Shown: positions 17,581 to 27,097, counted from the first letter of the stretch. The stretch: 64,000 bases of DNA from Halolamina sp. CBA1230 (GCF_002025255.2 NZ_CP054587.1:434001-498000), one strand, 5' to 3'. Notes: generated from the sequence alone by a model not told the origin. Numbers and translations are program-made.

Positions 17581-17696
17581 GCGGTGGCCTGAGCCGGTCT
17601 TACGCCGGAATCGCCTCGAACTCGTTTCAGTAACGCCGCTTACAGAAACATCATTCAGATTATCTTTTTGGTGGCGTGGGCCGTACATCTACGTGT

Positions 17697-17972
17697 ATGA
17701 GGGACCCCAACCCACGCGGCCCACGACCGACCGTTTCCGATACGAGCGCGCCGGGACTCGGCGACTCGTGGGGGATGTTGCTCGGGACGCTGTTCGCGGG
17801 CGTCGTGCTACTCGGTGGGCTGTTGACCGCCGTCACGTCGCCAGCGCTGTTCACCGGGCTCGTGATCGGCCTCGGCGTCGGCGTCGCGGCCGGCGTCGTC
17901 ACCACGCGACGGCGCGCGTCCCTGGACAGCCAGCTCTGTCTCCCGCGAACGGGCGTCTGTGTCAGGATCTGA
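17697..17972 (+). CDS. Small two-span membrane protein
   Basis: A 91-residue protein starting MRDPNPRGPRPTVSDTS. Two hydrophobic helices (WGMLLGTLFAGVVLLGGLL and FTGLVIGLGVGVAAGVV) are followed by a basic stretch and an unusual tail with two cysteines (LCLPRTGVCVRI). An AT-rich stretch with TTATC lies about 35-40 nt upstream of ATG 17697. It precedes the HTH regulator by 77 bases. No family is recognised; the tail could be membrane-proximal or the true stop could differ. Confidence 0.6.
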   Translation: MRDPNPRGPRPTVSDTSAPGLGDSWGMLLGTLFAGVVLLGGLLTAVTSPALFTGLVIGLGVGVAAGVVTTRRRASLDSQLCLPRTGVCVRI

Positions 17973-18049
17973 ACACACCATCCAACCATTCTTCTTACAT
18001 AAACGCAGTTCACCGAACACTTTTTCGGGTGTGCCCCCAGATTTCACCT

Positions 18050-18934
18050 ATGAGCGAGCGGCTCGAGTCGATTCAGGACTGTGAGGACTGCGTCGAGCCC
18101 GCCGACGCGTTCGGGCTGGTGGCCAACGAGACCCGGCTGTCGATCCTCGAAGCGCTGTGGACCGCCGACTCCTCGCCGGTGCGGTTCTCCGAACTCCGTG
18201 CGGAGGTGGGCATGCGCGACAGCGCGCAGTTCAACTACCACCTCGACAAGCTGACCGACCAGTTCGTCCGGAAGGTCGACGAGGGGTACGAGCTCCGCCA
18301 CGCGGGCGAGAAGGTGGTGCAGGCGGTGCTCGCGGGCTCGTTCACCCAGCACCCGACGCTCGACCCCATCGACGTCGGCGACCCCTGCGTGAACTGCGGC
18401 GCCGACCTCCGGGCGACGTACGAGGACGAACAGCTCTCGATCGCCTGCCCCGACTGTGGCTACGGCCACGGCGAGTACGCGTTCCCGCCGGGCGGGCTGA
18501 CCGACCGCACCGACGAGGAGCGGCTCGCGGCGTTCGACCAGCGCGTCCGCCACCTCCACTGTCTCGCGAAGGACGGCGTCTGCCCCGAGTGTAGCGGCCG
18601 GATGGAGACCACCGTCGAGCGCGCCGAGGGCTGCTGTGTCGGGAGCGAACTCACGGCGATCCACCGCTGCTCGCAGTGCAACCACCAACTCTGTTCGGCG
18701 GTCGGGCTGGCGCTGCTCGACGACAGCGTCGTCGTCGGCTTCCACCGCGAACACGGCGTCTCCCTCTCGGATCGCCCCTACTGGACGCTCCCGTGGTGTG
18801 TCTCCGACGACGCCATCGACCTGGTGAGCGAGCAGCCACAGCGCTTCGAGGTGACGATCGAACTCGACGGCGGGGCGCTGACGGTGACGCTCGACGACGA
18901 CCTGAGCGTGCTCGACACCGAGCGCTCCGCCTGA
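18050..18934 (+). CDS. ArsR-type HTH regulator with C-terminal zinc-ribbon domain
   Basis: A 294-residue protein starting MSERLESIQDCEDCVEP. The N-terminal winged helix (FGLVANETRLSILEALW through FNYHLDKLTDQFVRK) is the ArsR/HTH_20 type. The C-terminal ~190 residues contain several zinc-binding CxxC pairs (DPCVNCGAD, IACPDCGYG, GVCPECSG, HRCSQCNHQ), a layout shared by a group of haloarchaeal regulators. It is followed 76 bases downstream by an ABC exporter pair in the same direction, which it may control. The start lies beneath an AT-rich box (ACTTTTTC). Confidence 0.88.
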   Translation: MSERLESIQDCEDCVEPADAFGLVANETRLSILEALWTADSSPVRFSELRAEVGMRDSAQFNYHLDKLTDQFVRKVDEGYELRHAGEKVVQAVLAGSFTQHPTLDPIDVGDPCVNCGADLRATYEDEQLSIACPDCGYGHGEYAFPPGGLTDRTDEERLAAFDQRVRHLHCLAKDGVCPECSGRMETTVERAEGCCVGSELTAIHRCSQCNHQLCSAVGLALLDDSVVVGFHREHGVSLSDRPYWTLPWCVSDDAIDLVSEQPQRFEVTIELDGGALTVTLDDDLSVLDTERSA

Positions 18935-19010
18935 TCCCCCCGCTTCGGCCCTCCACTCGCCCGCGGTCGATCCCCCAAAGCCTATGCCGGGACCCGACCG
19001 CCACTTCCCC

Positions 19011-19976
19011 ATGGCGACGTCCCCGCCAGCCGTCGAGATCGACGGCCTCCACAAACGGTTCGGCAGCGTGACCGCCCTCCGCGGTATCGACCTCACCGTC
19101 GAACGCGGCGAGGTGTTCGGCTTCCTCGGCCCCAACGGCGCCGGGAAGTCGACCACGATCGACTGCCTGCTCGACTACCTCCGGCCCACCGAGGGAGGAG
19201 TCGAGGTGTTCGGCATCGACGCCCAGCAGGAGTCCGGCCGCGTGCGCCAGCGCGTCGGCGTGCTCCCGGACGGCTACGACACGTTCCCGGAGTACACGGC
19301 CCGCGACCACGTCGCGTACGCCATCGACTCGAAGGACGCGACCGACGACCCCGACGCGCTGCTCGACCGCGTCGGCCTCGCCGGCGAGGAGGAGCGCGTC
19401 GCGGACGACTTCTCGAAGGGGATGACCCAGCGGCTCATGCTCGCGATGGCGCTCGTCGGCGATCCCGACCTGCTCGTGCTCGACGAGCCCTCGACCGGGC
19501 TCGACCCCAACGGCGTTCGGCTGATGCGCGAGATCGTGCGCGAGGAGGTCGACCGCGGCGCGACCGTGTTCTTCTCTAGCCACATTCTCGACCAGGTCGA
19601 ACGCGTGAGCGACCGCGTGGGGATCCTCGCCGACGGCGAACTCGTCGCCGTCGACAGCGTCGAGGGGCTGCGCGGTGCGGGCGCCGTTTCGGCGCTCACG
19701 GTCCACTGCGACCCGCTCACCGAGTCGGCCGTCGACGCCGTCGGGTCGCTCGCCGACGTCGAGTCGGTCGAGGCCGAGGAGGGCCGGATAACGGCCACCT
19801 GTGCCGGCCCGGCGAAAGTCGACGTGCTCGACACGCTCCGGGAGCACGGCGCGGAGATCCGCGACGTCGAGTCAGACGCCGGCTCGCTGGAGTCGGTGTT
19901 CGCGGCGTACACCGGCGAAGGCGGCGACGGCGGCGGCGCGGGTGCGTCGGTCGAGGCCACGGGGGTGGCGGAGTGA
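19011..19976 (+). CDS. ABC transporter ATP-binding protein (ABC-2 exporter type)
   Basis: A 321-residue ATPase starting MATSPPAVEIDGLHKRFG; an in-frame ATG at 18984 would add nine residues. The Walker A is GPNGAGKST, the signature is variant (FSKGMTQRLMLAMAL) and the Walker B with catalytic Glu is LLVLDEPSTGLDP, followed by the H-loop SSHILDQ. A C-terminal ~90-residue regulatory domain is present. Its last four bases overlap the permease start (GTGA), giving an operon. Such pairs export lipids, drugs, copper-linked substrates or peptides; the substrate is unknown. Confidence 0.93.
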   Translation: MATSPPAVEIDGLHKRFGSVTALRGIDLTVERGEVFGFLGPNGAGKSTTIDCLLDYLRPTEGGVEVFGIDAQQESGRVRQRVGVLPDGYDTFPEYTARDHVAYAIDSKDATDDPDALLDRVGLAGEEERVADDFSKGMTQRLMLAMALVGDPDLLVLDEPSTGLDPNGVRLMREIVREEVDRGATVFFSSHILDQVERVSDRVGILADGELVAVDSVEGLRGAGAVSALTVHCDPLTESAVDAVGSLADVESVEAEEGRITATCAGPAKVDVLDTLREHGAEIRDVESDAGSLESVFAAYTGEGGDGGGAGASVEATGVAE

Positions 19977-20770
19977 GCCTCCGTACTGTCGCCGAGAAGT
20001 ACGCCCGCGACACCCGCCGGACCAAATCCGTCTGGGTGGTGACGGCGCTGTTCGTCGCCGTGTTCGGTTTCCTCGGCTGGTCGGGCGCGTACGACTACAA
20101 CGGCGAGGTGCGGGCGCTCGCGGCCGGAGGGATCGGGAACTCCGCGGCGATACTGGTGCCGCTGACGACGCTCGCGCTGGGCAACGGCGCCGTCGCCGGC
20201 GGACGGGAGTCGGGCTCGCTCCGCGTGCTGCTCGCCTTCCCCCACTCCCGACGGGAGGTGGCTGCCGGCGCGTTCCTCGGCCGGCTCGGGCCGCTCCTGC
20301 TCGCGGTCGTCGCCGGTCTCCTCGCGGCGCCGATCACCTACACCGTCCGGGCCGGCCAGCTCCCGGGCGTCGACTACCTCGTCCTCGTCGGGCTCGTGGT
20401 GCTGTGGACGGTGTTCTGTACCTCGCTGGCGGTCGGCATCTCCGCGCTCGTCTCCACGGGTCGGCGCGCCATCGCCGGCGGGCTCGGGACGTACATCGGC
20501 TTCCTCTTCCTCTGGAGCTGGGTGCCGAGCCAGATCGTGCGGCGCCTCTACCCGCGGGAGGAGCGGTACCCGCTCCCGGAGTGGGCGCAGATCTGGAACG
20601 CGCTCGACCCGATCTCGGCGTTCACGGGGGCGACGCGGCTGCTCAACTACCGGCCCGACGAGGCGCTGGCGGTCTACGAGACGATCCCGTTCTCGGCGGC
20701 CGTGGTCGCGGCTTGGGTGCTAGTCCCGATGGCGTTGGCGCTCTGGCGGTTCCCGAACACGGATCTCTGA
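19973..20770 (+). CDS. ABC-2 family permease
   Basis: A 265-residue protein from GTG 19973 (MSLRTVAEKYARDTRRTKS) with six predicted membrane helices, typical of ABC-2/NosY-type permeases. The cytoplasmic motif ESGSLRVLLAFPHSRREVAAG after helix 2 is characteristic of this family (elsewhere GRMDTLLAAPISR). It is translationally coupled to the ATPase. The gene after it is convergent. Confidence 0.9.
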   Translation: MSLRTVAEKYARDTRRTKSVWVVTALFVAVFGFLGWSGAYDYNGEVRALAAGGIGNSAAILVPLTTLALGNGAVAGGRESGSLRVLLAFPHSRREVAAGAFLGRLGPLLLAVVAGLLAAPITYTVRAGQLPGVDYLVLVGLVVLWTVFCTSLAVGISALVSTGRRAIAGGLGTYIGFLFLWSWVPSQIVRRLYPREERYPLPEWAQIWNALDPISAFTGATRLLNYRPDEALAVYETIPFSAAVVAAWVLVPMALALWRFPNTDL

Positions 20771-20863
20771 GGTGTCGACGACAACAAAAAGGACGGCCGA
20801 AAGCGTCAGTCGTCGCAAGCGGAGACGAGACTGAAACGCTGACTCCCTACTCGGTCGCCGGTT

Positions 20864-22387
20864 TCAGTCGTCGTTGGTCTTGATGTCCGCGCTCAGCCCC
20901 TGTGCCATCTCGATGTCCTTCGAGTTGTTCAGGGTCCAGGCGGTGCGCTCGGTGACGGCCTCGATGACCTCACGCGCGCTGGGGTAGCCGTTGCCGGACT
21001 TCTTCACGCCGCCGAAGGGGAGCTGGACCTCGGCGCCGATGCAGGGGAGGTTGCCGTACGCCAGCCCGATCTCCGCGTTGTCGCGGAAGTAGTTGATCTG
21101 GCGGTAGTCCTCCGAGATGATCGCGCCCGCGAGCCCGTACTCGGTGTCGTTGTGGATCTCCACCGCGTCCTCGATGTCGCCGCTGTACTTCAGCAGGGCG
21201 ACGTGCGGGCCGAACACTTCCTCGTGGGTGCAGCGCAGGTCCTCGTGGGGGTCGGCCTCGTAGACGAACGGCCCGACCCAGTGGCCGTCCTCGTGGCCGT
21301 CGGGGATCTCGTTGTCGTCGAGCTCCTCGCGGTCGACGAGCACGTTCACGCCCTCGTCCTTCGCGAGCTGGTTGTAGCTGGAGACCTTCTCCTCGTGCTC
21401 CTCCTCGATCAGCGGGCCCATGAACGTGTTCTCGTCGAGCGGGTCGCCGACGGCGACCTTCTTCGCGTTCTCGACGAAGCGCTCCTTGAACTCGTCGTAC
21501 ACGTCCTCGTGGACGACGAGGCGCTCGGAGGAGACACAGCGTTGGCCGGTCGTCTTGAAGCTCGACATCACCGCGGAGTGGACCGCGACGTCGAGGTCGG
21601 CCTCCTCGGTGACGACGATGTTGTTCTTCCCGCCCATCTCACACGCCGCGAGCTTGCCGGGCTCGCCGCCGACCTTGGAGGCGATCTCGTGGCCGACCTC
21701 GGCGCTGCCCGTGAACAGCACGGTGTCGATCCGGCCGTCGTCGGTGATCGCCGCGCCGGCGTCGCCGAACCCCTGGACCATGTTGAACACGCCGTCGGGG
21801 ATCCCCGAGTCCTCGAACATCTCGGCGATGATCTGGCCACACCACGGCGTCTGCTCGGCGGGCTTCCAGACGACGGTGTTGCCCTCGACCAGCGAGACGG
21901 CCATATGCCAGAACGGGATCGCGACCGGGAAGTTCCACGGCGTGATACAGCCGACGACGCCGCGGGGTTTGCGGCGCATGTAGGCGTCCTTGCTCGGGAT
22001 CTCGGAGGGGACCACGTCGCCCTTCGGGTGGCGGGCGTCGCCGGCGGCCCACTCGACCATGTGCCAGGCCTCGGTCACGTCGGCTTTCCCCTCGGATATC
22101 TCCTTCCCGCACTCCTTGGTGACGATCTCGCCGAGCTCCTCGTGGCGGTCTTTGAGCTCCTGGTAGATGTCCCAGAGGTACTCCGCGCGGTCGATGTGGG
22201 AGAGCGCCTTCCACTCCTCGAACGTGTCGTCGGCGGCGGCGATAGCCTCGTCGACGTCGTCCTCGGTGCCGCGGTGGAACTCCCCGAGCGTGTCGCCGTT
22301 GGCGGGGTTCTCGCTCGTGAACGTCTCCGTGCCGGTGCCTTCGACCCACTCGCCGTCGATGTAGTGCTTGTAGGGTTCGCTGCTCAT
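20864..22387 (-). CDS. NAD(P)-dependent aldehyde dehydrogenase
   Basis: A 507-residue ALDH-superfamily enzyme starting MSSEPYKHYIDGEWVEGTG. The oxyanion and cofactor residues are in TPWNFPVAIP and FTGSAEVGHEI, the general base Glu in CEMGGKNN, and the catalytic cysteine near residue 283 in TTGQRCVSSER. Acidic insertions are abundant. It is monocistronic and convergent with the ABC permease; the 93-base gap holds a CGTCAG/CTGACG-like inverted pattern that may serve termination. The sequence is a broad-substrate ALDH; the specific aldehyde is unknown. It is only distantly like the second ALDH at 50.5 kb. Confidence 0.93.
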   Translation of the reverse strand: MSSEPYKHYIDGEWVEGTGTETFTSENPANGDTLGEFHRGTEDDVDEAIAAADDTFEEWKALSHIDRAEYLWDIYQELKDRHEELGEIVTKECGKEISEGKADVTEAWHMVEWAAGDARHPKGDVVPSEIPSKDAYMRRKPRGVVGCITPWNFPVAIPFWHMAVSLVEGNTVVWKPAEQTPWCGQIIAEMFEDSGIPDGVFNMVQGFGDAGAAITDDGRIDTVLFTGSAEVGHEIASKVGGEPGKLAACEMGGKNNIVVTEEADLDVAVHSAVMSSFKTTGQRCVSSERLVVHEDVYDEFKERFVENAKKVAVGDPLDENTFMGPLIEEEHEEKVSSYNQLAKDEGVNVLVDREELDDNEIPDGHEDGHWVGPFVYEADPHEDLRCTHEEVFGPHVALLKYSGDIEDAVEIHNDTEYGLAGAIISEDYRQINYFRDNAEIGLAYGNLPCIGAEVQLPFGGVKKSGNGYPSAREVIEAVTERTAWTLNNSKDIEMAQGLSADIKTNDD

Positions 22388-22574
22388 GTGTACGGAGAGT
22401 GGGGGCGTCGGCGTGAAAAACCCTGCCGGTCGACGGTCGATCGGTGGGGTGGTAGCTCGGTGAGTGTCGGAGTTATCAGGTCGTTGGGAGGGGGCTATCG
22501 ATCATCCCTCGCGACAGTACTACGTCTGCCCCATTGCGGTGTCCTCCGCGACAGCACCAGCAACACTGCGGAGT

Positions 22575-22842
22575 GAGCATGTCCACTTGTGACCGAAGTG
22601 CGCCGGGCACGAGGCCCGGCGAGGCGCCGAGTCCCCACCCCTCCCCCCGCGGGTGTGACCGTTTCGCCCGCGAGGCGTCCACCGTCACCGAACCGCTGCC
22701 GCGGTCGGCGCGTGACGTGAGCCCCTGCGTGGGCGAACGAGCGCGCGAGGGACGAGTGAGCGAAGCGAACGAGTCGGCTGGGGAGGTGTGAGGGCTGTGC
22801 GGGGCGGTGCAGTCACAAGTGGTCATGCTTCGAGATGCTGTT
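22575..22842. repeat. Structured dispersed repeat, copy 1, with terminal inverted repeats
   Basis: The left end contains CCACTTGTGAC (22582-22592) and the right end its inverse GTCACAAGTGG (22812-22822), continuing as TCATGCTTCGAGATGCTGTT to 22842. The interior holds a CGCCGGGC/GCCCGGCG hairpin with ACGAG between the arms (from about 22607), then CGAGTCCCCACCCCTCCCCC, GCGAGGCGTCCACCG and GTCGGCTGGGGAGG blocks that recur in copy 2 (43086-43505). It has no credible protein. The surrounding 22388-22956 gap holds nothing else I can identify apart from a partial extra right-end-like motif (GAGGTGCTGTTGCGG) just downstream. Confidence 0.8.
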
Positions 22843-22956
22843 GCGGGTGCTGTCCCAGTAGCCACCAATCGAGGTGCTGTTGCGGTCAGGGTTCCACTGA
22901 TCACCGGCCCGAGCCGCGTCCTCTCCTGAAAACAGATCTCCCCGAACTCACGATCA

Positions 22957-23790
22957 TCACTCGGACGCCCGCTCGGCCTCACCCGCCCGCGTCTCGATCT
23001 CACCTTTCAACTCCGCCGCGGCGAACGTGTGGTCCGGACGAACCGAGACGAAATCCAGAAACTCCCTGGCCGCTAGCAGTTCCGCCTCGTCGTAGTGTTC
23101 GAGCGCCGCTTTCACGGCTGATTTCGCGCCGATCAGCGGCTCCAGCGCCGCGAGCGCACACGCGAGGTCGTAGGACTTCGCCGCCGCCATCGTCGCCCCG
23201 CCGTCGTCGTCCTCGCGGACGTTGGTGGCGTCGATGACGTAGATCTCACCCTCGACCACGAGCACGTTCTCCGCCCGCAGGTCGCCGTGGGCCAGCCCGT
23301 GGTCGTGCATCCGCCGGAGCGCCGCGAACACGTCGGGCGCGAGCTCGCGCTCCCGCGCCTCGTCGAGGTCGTCCAGCGCGTCGAACGCCGGGAGGTACTC
23401 CATCACCAGCACGCCCATCCCCTCGATCTCCAGCGCCTCGATCGGCTCCGGGACGTTCACCCCCACCTCGTGCAGGCGCTCGGTCGCCTCCAGTTCGTGC
23501 TCGGCCATCTGGTAGGGGGTGCCGTAGTGGCCGAAAAACCCCTCCGTACCCGAGGAGAACGCGCCGAGGTTCCGGGTCGCCGTGAACAGCGCGTGGACCA
23601 GCGAGTTCTGCTCGGTCACGAGCTTCACGAAGTACTCGTCGTCGAGCACCAGCGGCGTGGAGAGCCAGTTGTCGGCGTCGAGGAACCGGACGTGGACCGA
23701 CTCGCGGTCGTGCCGCTCGGCGAGCGCGCGGACGACCGACTCGATCCGATCCCAGTCCGGGCTCCCCCGGACGACCTTCCGCAGTTCCAT
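22957..23790 (-). CDS. RIO-type / lipopolysaccharide-kinase-like protein kinase
   Basis: A 277-residue protein starting MELRKVVRGSPDWDRIES; GTG 23793 is directly upstream. Kinase motifs: the beta3 lysine in DEYFVKLVTEQ, the catalytic loop HGDLRAENVLV and the metal-binding Asp in IYVIDATNV (D-A-T in place of DFG), which is the arrangement of RIO kinases. No RIO1 or RIO2 N-terminal domain is present. It may phosphorylate a small molecule or protein. It is divergent from the heme peroxidase gene. Confidence 0.85.
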   Translation of the reverse strand: MELRKVVRGSPDWDRIESVVRALAERHDRESVHVRFLDADNWLSTPLVLDDEYFVKLVTEQNSLVHALFTATRNLGAFSSGTEGFFGHYGTPYQMAEHELEATERLHEVGVNVPEPIEALEIEGMGVLVMEYLPAFDALDDLDEARERELAPDVFAALRRMHDHGLAHGDLRAENVLVVEGEIYVIDATNVREDDDGGATMAAAKSYDLACALAALEPLIGAKSAVKAALEHYDEAELLAAREFLDFVSVRPDHTFAAAELKGEIETRAGEAERASE

Positions 23791-23931
23791 CACCTCGCCG
23801 TTGGACGGGCGAGGGGATAAACGACGGTGGCCAAACTGGACGCTTCACGCCGACACGATGGAGACCAACGGCAGACAACGTGTTTCTCAACGTACAGTAG
23901 TATTATGCACACGTAATTGTCAGTCGGTAAC

Positions 23932-25875
23932 ATGGCCCACTATCACGGTCTGGGCGAACAGCGAGGGATGAACGAGGCGGCGACGACCGCCAGCGGCCGT
24001 GTTCGGAGCCACCGCTTCTCTAACCGGTTCGCGGCGCTGGAGCCGTACGCGCCGGGCGATGGGTTCCTCGAATCGCTGGGCGGCGTCCACCTCGACGGCG
24101 GCGACGTCGACGGGCCGATGCTCGGCGACCCGACGAGCGAGGCGGCCGCCGACGCCGACGCGGGGGTCGCCTTTTTCGGCCAGTTCATCGACCACGAGAT
24201 CACGTTCGACCCGACGTCGGAGCTGGAGCAGCGCAACGACCCGCGGGGGCTGCGGAACTTCCGGACGCCAGCACTGGATCTGGACTCGGTGTACGGCGGC
24301 GGCTCGGAGGTCCGGCCGTTCCTCTTCGACGACCGCGACGGGGCGAAACTGCTCACGGCGCCCGCGGCGCCGGAACCGACCGACGAGGACGCGCCGCGGC
24401 CGACACGGTTCGGGGCGACCGACCTCCAGCGGAACAGACAGGGGAGCGCGCTGCTCACCGACCCGCGCAACGACGAGAACCTCGTGGTCTCACAGCTCCA
24501 CCTGACGTTCGCGAAGTTCCACAACCGCGTCGTCGACTACGTCCGATCGGGCGACGGCCACGCGCTCCTGGGCGAGGACGAGTCCGTGTACGACGCCGCG
24601 AAGCGGCTCGTCCGCTGGCACTACCAGTGGCTCGTCCTGCACGAGTTCCTGCCGTCGATCTGTGACGGCGCGGTGTTCGACGACATCGAGAACTCCGGGC
24701 GGTCGTACTTCCTCCGCTCGGACGATCCCGTCTCGATCCCGGTCGAGTTCGCGGGCGCCGCCTACCGCTACGGCCACAGCCAGATTCGGGATCGTTACAC
24801 CGTCAACGACGACGCCACCGACGTGCAGTTCTTCCCCGGCCCCGCACCGGAGAACGCCGAGGCGGTCGCGGCGGCGGTGGCCGGCGATGGCGGCCCGCCA
24901 CCACGTGTCGTCGAGGAGGAGACGAGCCGGAACCTCAACGGGTTCGCCCCCGTCCCCGACGAACTCGTGGTCGACTGGCCCCACTTCTTCGACCACGATC
25001 CCGCCGCCGAGGGGTCGACCGCCCAGCCCGCCCGGCCGATCGACACCGCGATGCCGCCGGCGCTGATGCTGCTCCCGTTCATCAGCCACGGGCCGACGTC
25101 ACTGGCCGCGCGGAACCTCCACCGCGGGAAGGCGCTTGGGCTGCCGTCGGGGCAGGCGGTGGCCGAACGGATGGGGATCGAACCGCTCGACAACGACGAT
25201 ATCCCACTCCCCAGTGGGCAGACGTACGCCGAGTACCTCCGGTCGGTCTACCGGGGGGCGGAGACCGAGGCGCCGCTCTGGCTCTACGTGCTCGGCGAGG
25301 CAGCCGTCCAGGAGGACGGCCACCGTCTCGGCGCGGTCGGCAGTCGGATCGTCGCCGAGGTCATCCACGGGATGGTCGACGCCGACGACCGCGCGTTCGT
25401 CAACGAGGCCCCGGAGTGGACGCCGACGCTCCCCCGGCCCGTCTCGGACGGCGTCGACGACCGCTACCGGTTCGCCGACCTGTTCCAGTTCGCCACCGGA
25501 CCCGCACCGGACGGTCTGGCGCTCGCCGCGATCGACGGCGACGGGAGCGGCGACGCGCCGGGGACCCCCGAGAGCGACCGGACAAACGGCGAGGCGGTGG
25601 TGCTCGAACACACCGGCGCCGGCCCGCTCTCCCTCGGCGGCTATCAGGTCGACTACGAGGAACAGACCGAGACCGTCGACGCGCTCGACGAACCCATCGC
25701 ACCCGGCGAGACGGTCGTGGTTTACACCGGTTCCGGGCCAGCATCGACCGACGACATCGATGCGCGGGTGATCACGTTCGACCGCGACGCCGCCGTGATC
25801 GAGGACGGGGGCGAGTCGGTGGTCGTCCGGACGCCGACGGGCGAGGTGAGCGCGTTCGGTGAGTACGGCGGCTGA
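23932..25875 (+). CDS. Heme peroxidase (animal-type superfamily) fused to a lamin-tail domain
   Basis: A 647-residue protein starting MAHYHGLGEQRGMNEAATT. The first ~540 residues match the animal/peroxicin heme peroxidase superfamily: distal His88 in FFGQFIDHEITFDP, proximal His282 in AAYRYGHSQIRDRY, and HLTFAKFHNRVVD. The last ~100 residues (about 555-647) form a beta-rich lamin-tail domain beginning GEAVVLEHTGAGPLSLGGY and including GETVVVYTGSG. No signal peptide or Tat motif is seen, so it is probably cytosolic unless exported by another route. ATG 23932 is 30 nt below TATTAT. The role may be peroxide or halide chemistry; substrate unknown. Confidence 0.9.
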   Translation: MAHYHGLGEQRGMNEAATTASGRVRSHRFSNRFAALEPYAPGDGFLESLGGVHLDGGDVDGPMLGDPTSEAAADADAGVAFFGQFIDHEITFDPTSELEQRNDPRGLRNFRTPALDLDSVYGGGSEVRPFLFDDRDGAKLLTAPAAPEPTDEDAPRPTRFGATDLQRNRQGSALLTDPRNDENLVVSQLHLTFAKFHNRVVDYVRSGDGHALLGEDESVYDAAKRLVRWHYQWLVLHEFLPSICDGAVFDDIENSGRSYFLRSDDPVSIPVEFAGAAYRYGHSQIRDRYTVNDDATDVQFFPGPAPENAEAVAAAVAGDGGPPPRVVEEETSRNLNGFAPVPDELVVDWPHFFDHDPAAEGSTAQPARPIDTAMPPALMLLPFISHGPTSLAARNLHRGKALGLPSGQAVAERMGIEPLDNDDIPLPSGQTYAEYLRSVYRGAETEAPLWLYVLGEAAVQEDGHRLGAVGSRIVAEVIHGMVDADDRAFVNEAPEWTPTLPRPVSDGVDDRYRFADLFQFATGPAPDGLALAAIDGDGSGDAPGTPESDRTNGEAVVLEHTGAGPLSLGGYQVDYEEQTETVDALDEPIAPGETVVVYTGSGPASTDDIDARVITFDRDAAVIEDGGESVVVRTPTGEVSAFGEYGG

Positions 25876-25890
25876 CCCGGCAGGAGCAGG

Positions 25891-26109
25891 TCACGCGTCG
25901 ACCGCGCCGTCGGCCGTGACCCACTGCCGGATCAGCTCGTTCACGTTGTACAGCAAGATTCCGACCGAGAGCAGCGTGGTCGCGAAGTACACCACCAGCG
26001 CGGGCGGGCCGCCGACCGTGGTGCCGAGGATCCCCCCGGCGAGGCCGACGACGGTGAGTTCGGCCCACGTCACGACGATCCGGGAGCCGAGGTTCGGCGC
26101 CTCAGCCAT
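25891..26109 (-). CDS. Small third gene of the cytochrome bd operon
   Basis: A 72-residue membrane protein starting MAEAPNLGSRIVVTWAELT, with two hydrophobic segments (ELTVVGLAGGILGTTVG and ALVVYFATTLLSVGILLY). It overlaps the end of cydB by eight bases, so it is co-translated. Bacterial bd oxidases have small accessory subunits (CydX, CydS); this one is longer and has two spans. Its position makes an accessory subunit likely, but no sequence similarity to CydX is evident. Confidence 0.78.
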   Translation of the reverse strand: MAEAPNLGSRIVVTWAELTVVGLAGGILGTTVGGPPALVVYFATTLLSVGILLYNVNELIRQWVTADGAVDA

Positions 26110-27097
26110 ACGACGCCTCCTCGTCGATCGGCCCGCTGAACACGGAGTACAGCACGCCGAAGTACGAGAGCACGATCGGGAGCAGAAAGGCCATCATGAT
26201 CGTCATCAGGTTCAGCGGCAGCGTCGAGACGATCCCCTCCGCGACCGAGACCTCCCCCGCGCGGTCGATCATCGGGAACATCGCGGTCGCGATCACGCCC
26301 ACGAGGGCGGCGACCAGCCCCGCCACCGTCGCGAACGCGGCGTGGTACTGTCCCTGTCGCGTGGCGACGACGTACCCCCCAGCGAGCAGGACCGACAGCA
26401 CCACCAGCCCGATCACGGGAACGGAGAGCAGCGCCGACTGGAGCGCGGGCGTCGTGACGTACACCGCGACGAGCGTGAGCGCGACCAGTCCGATGTAGGC
26501 GACGACCGCGCGAACCCCGTAGTAGCTGGCGTCGTCCCGGAGCGACCCCCGCGTTTTGAGCCCGAGGAACGCGGCGCCGTCGGCGACGGTCAGCGTCGCG
26601 ACCGCGATCCCGCCGAGCACGCCCGGAATCGAGAGGATCCCCGCGACGCCGGTGAGCCAGTTGATCGCGAACATCCCCAGCAGGAACGGCGTCACCGCGC
26701 TGCCGACGACGAAGGAGTACCCCCAGTAGCGCCGCCACTGGTCGTCCTCGCGTTCCTCGTACATCTCCGGCGCGAGCCCACGCAGCCCCAGCGCGGCGAG
26801 GATCGCGAACATCAGCAGGTAGTAGCGGCTGAACAGGTTGGCGTACACCGCCGGGAACGCGGCGAACAGCGCGCCGCCGAACACCACCAGCCACACCTCG
26901 TTGCCGTCCCAGAACGGGCCGATCGCGGAGAACAGCTGCTCCTTCTCGTCGTCGTCGTCGCGGGTCGCGAACAGGATGCCGATCCCGAAGTCGAACCCGT
27001 CGAGGAACAGGAACATCCCCAGCACGAAGAACACGAGCCCGAACCAGATCGCCGGCAGCGGCAGCCCGAACAGCGGCCCGCCGGCGAGATCAACCAT
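26102..27097 (-). CDS. cydB: Cytochrome bd ubiquinol oxidase subunit II
   Basis: A 331-residue protein starting MVDLAGGPLFGLPLPAIWF with eight or nine membrane helices. The CydB signature FLFLDGFDFGIGILFA and the WDGNEVWLVVFGGALFAAFP motif are present. It forms a heterodimer with CydA and shows an acidic DDDDEKEQ loop on the cytoplasmic side. Its ATG overlaps the end of cydA by eight bases. The complex reduces oxygen to water with quinol electrons at high affinity. Confidence 0.96.
   Translation of the reverse strand: MVDLAGGPLFGLPLPAIWFGLVFFVLGMFLFLDGFDFGIGILFATRDDDDEKEQLFSAIGPFWDGNEVWLVVFGGALFAAFPAVYANLFSRYYLLMFAILAALGLRGLAPEMYEEREDDQWRRYWGYSFVVGSAVTPFLLGMFAINWLTGVAGILSIPGVLGGIAVATLTVADGAAFLGLKTRGSLRDDASYYGVRAVVAYIGLVALTLVAVYVTTPALQSALLSVPVIGLVVLSVLLAGGYVVATRQGQYHAAFATVAGLVAALVGVIATAMFPMIDRAGEVSVAEGIVSTLPLNLMTIMMAFLLPIVLSYFGVLYSVFSGPIDEEASYG

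Noticed and set aside
22534-22791. 85-codon open frame in structured repeat copy 1
   Set aside because: Overlaps the repeat's conserved non-coding blocks; the reading frame is not kept in copy 2. Similar small proteins are, to my memory, spurious calls in haloarchaeal genomes.
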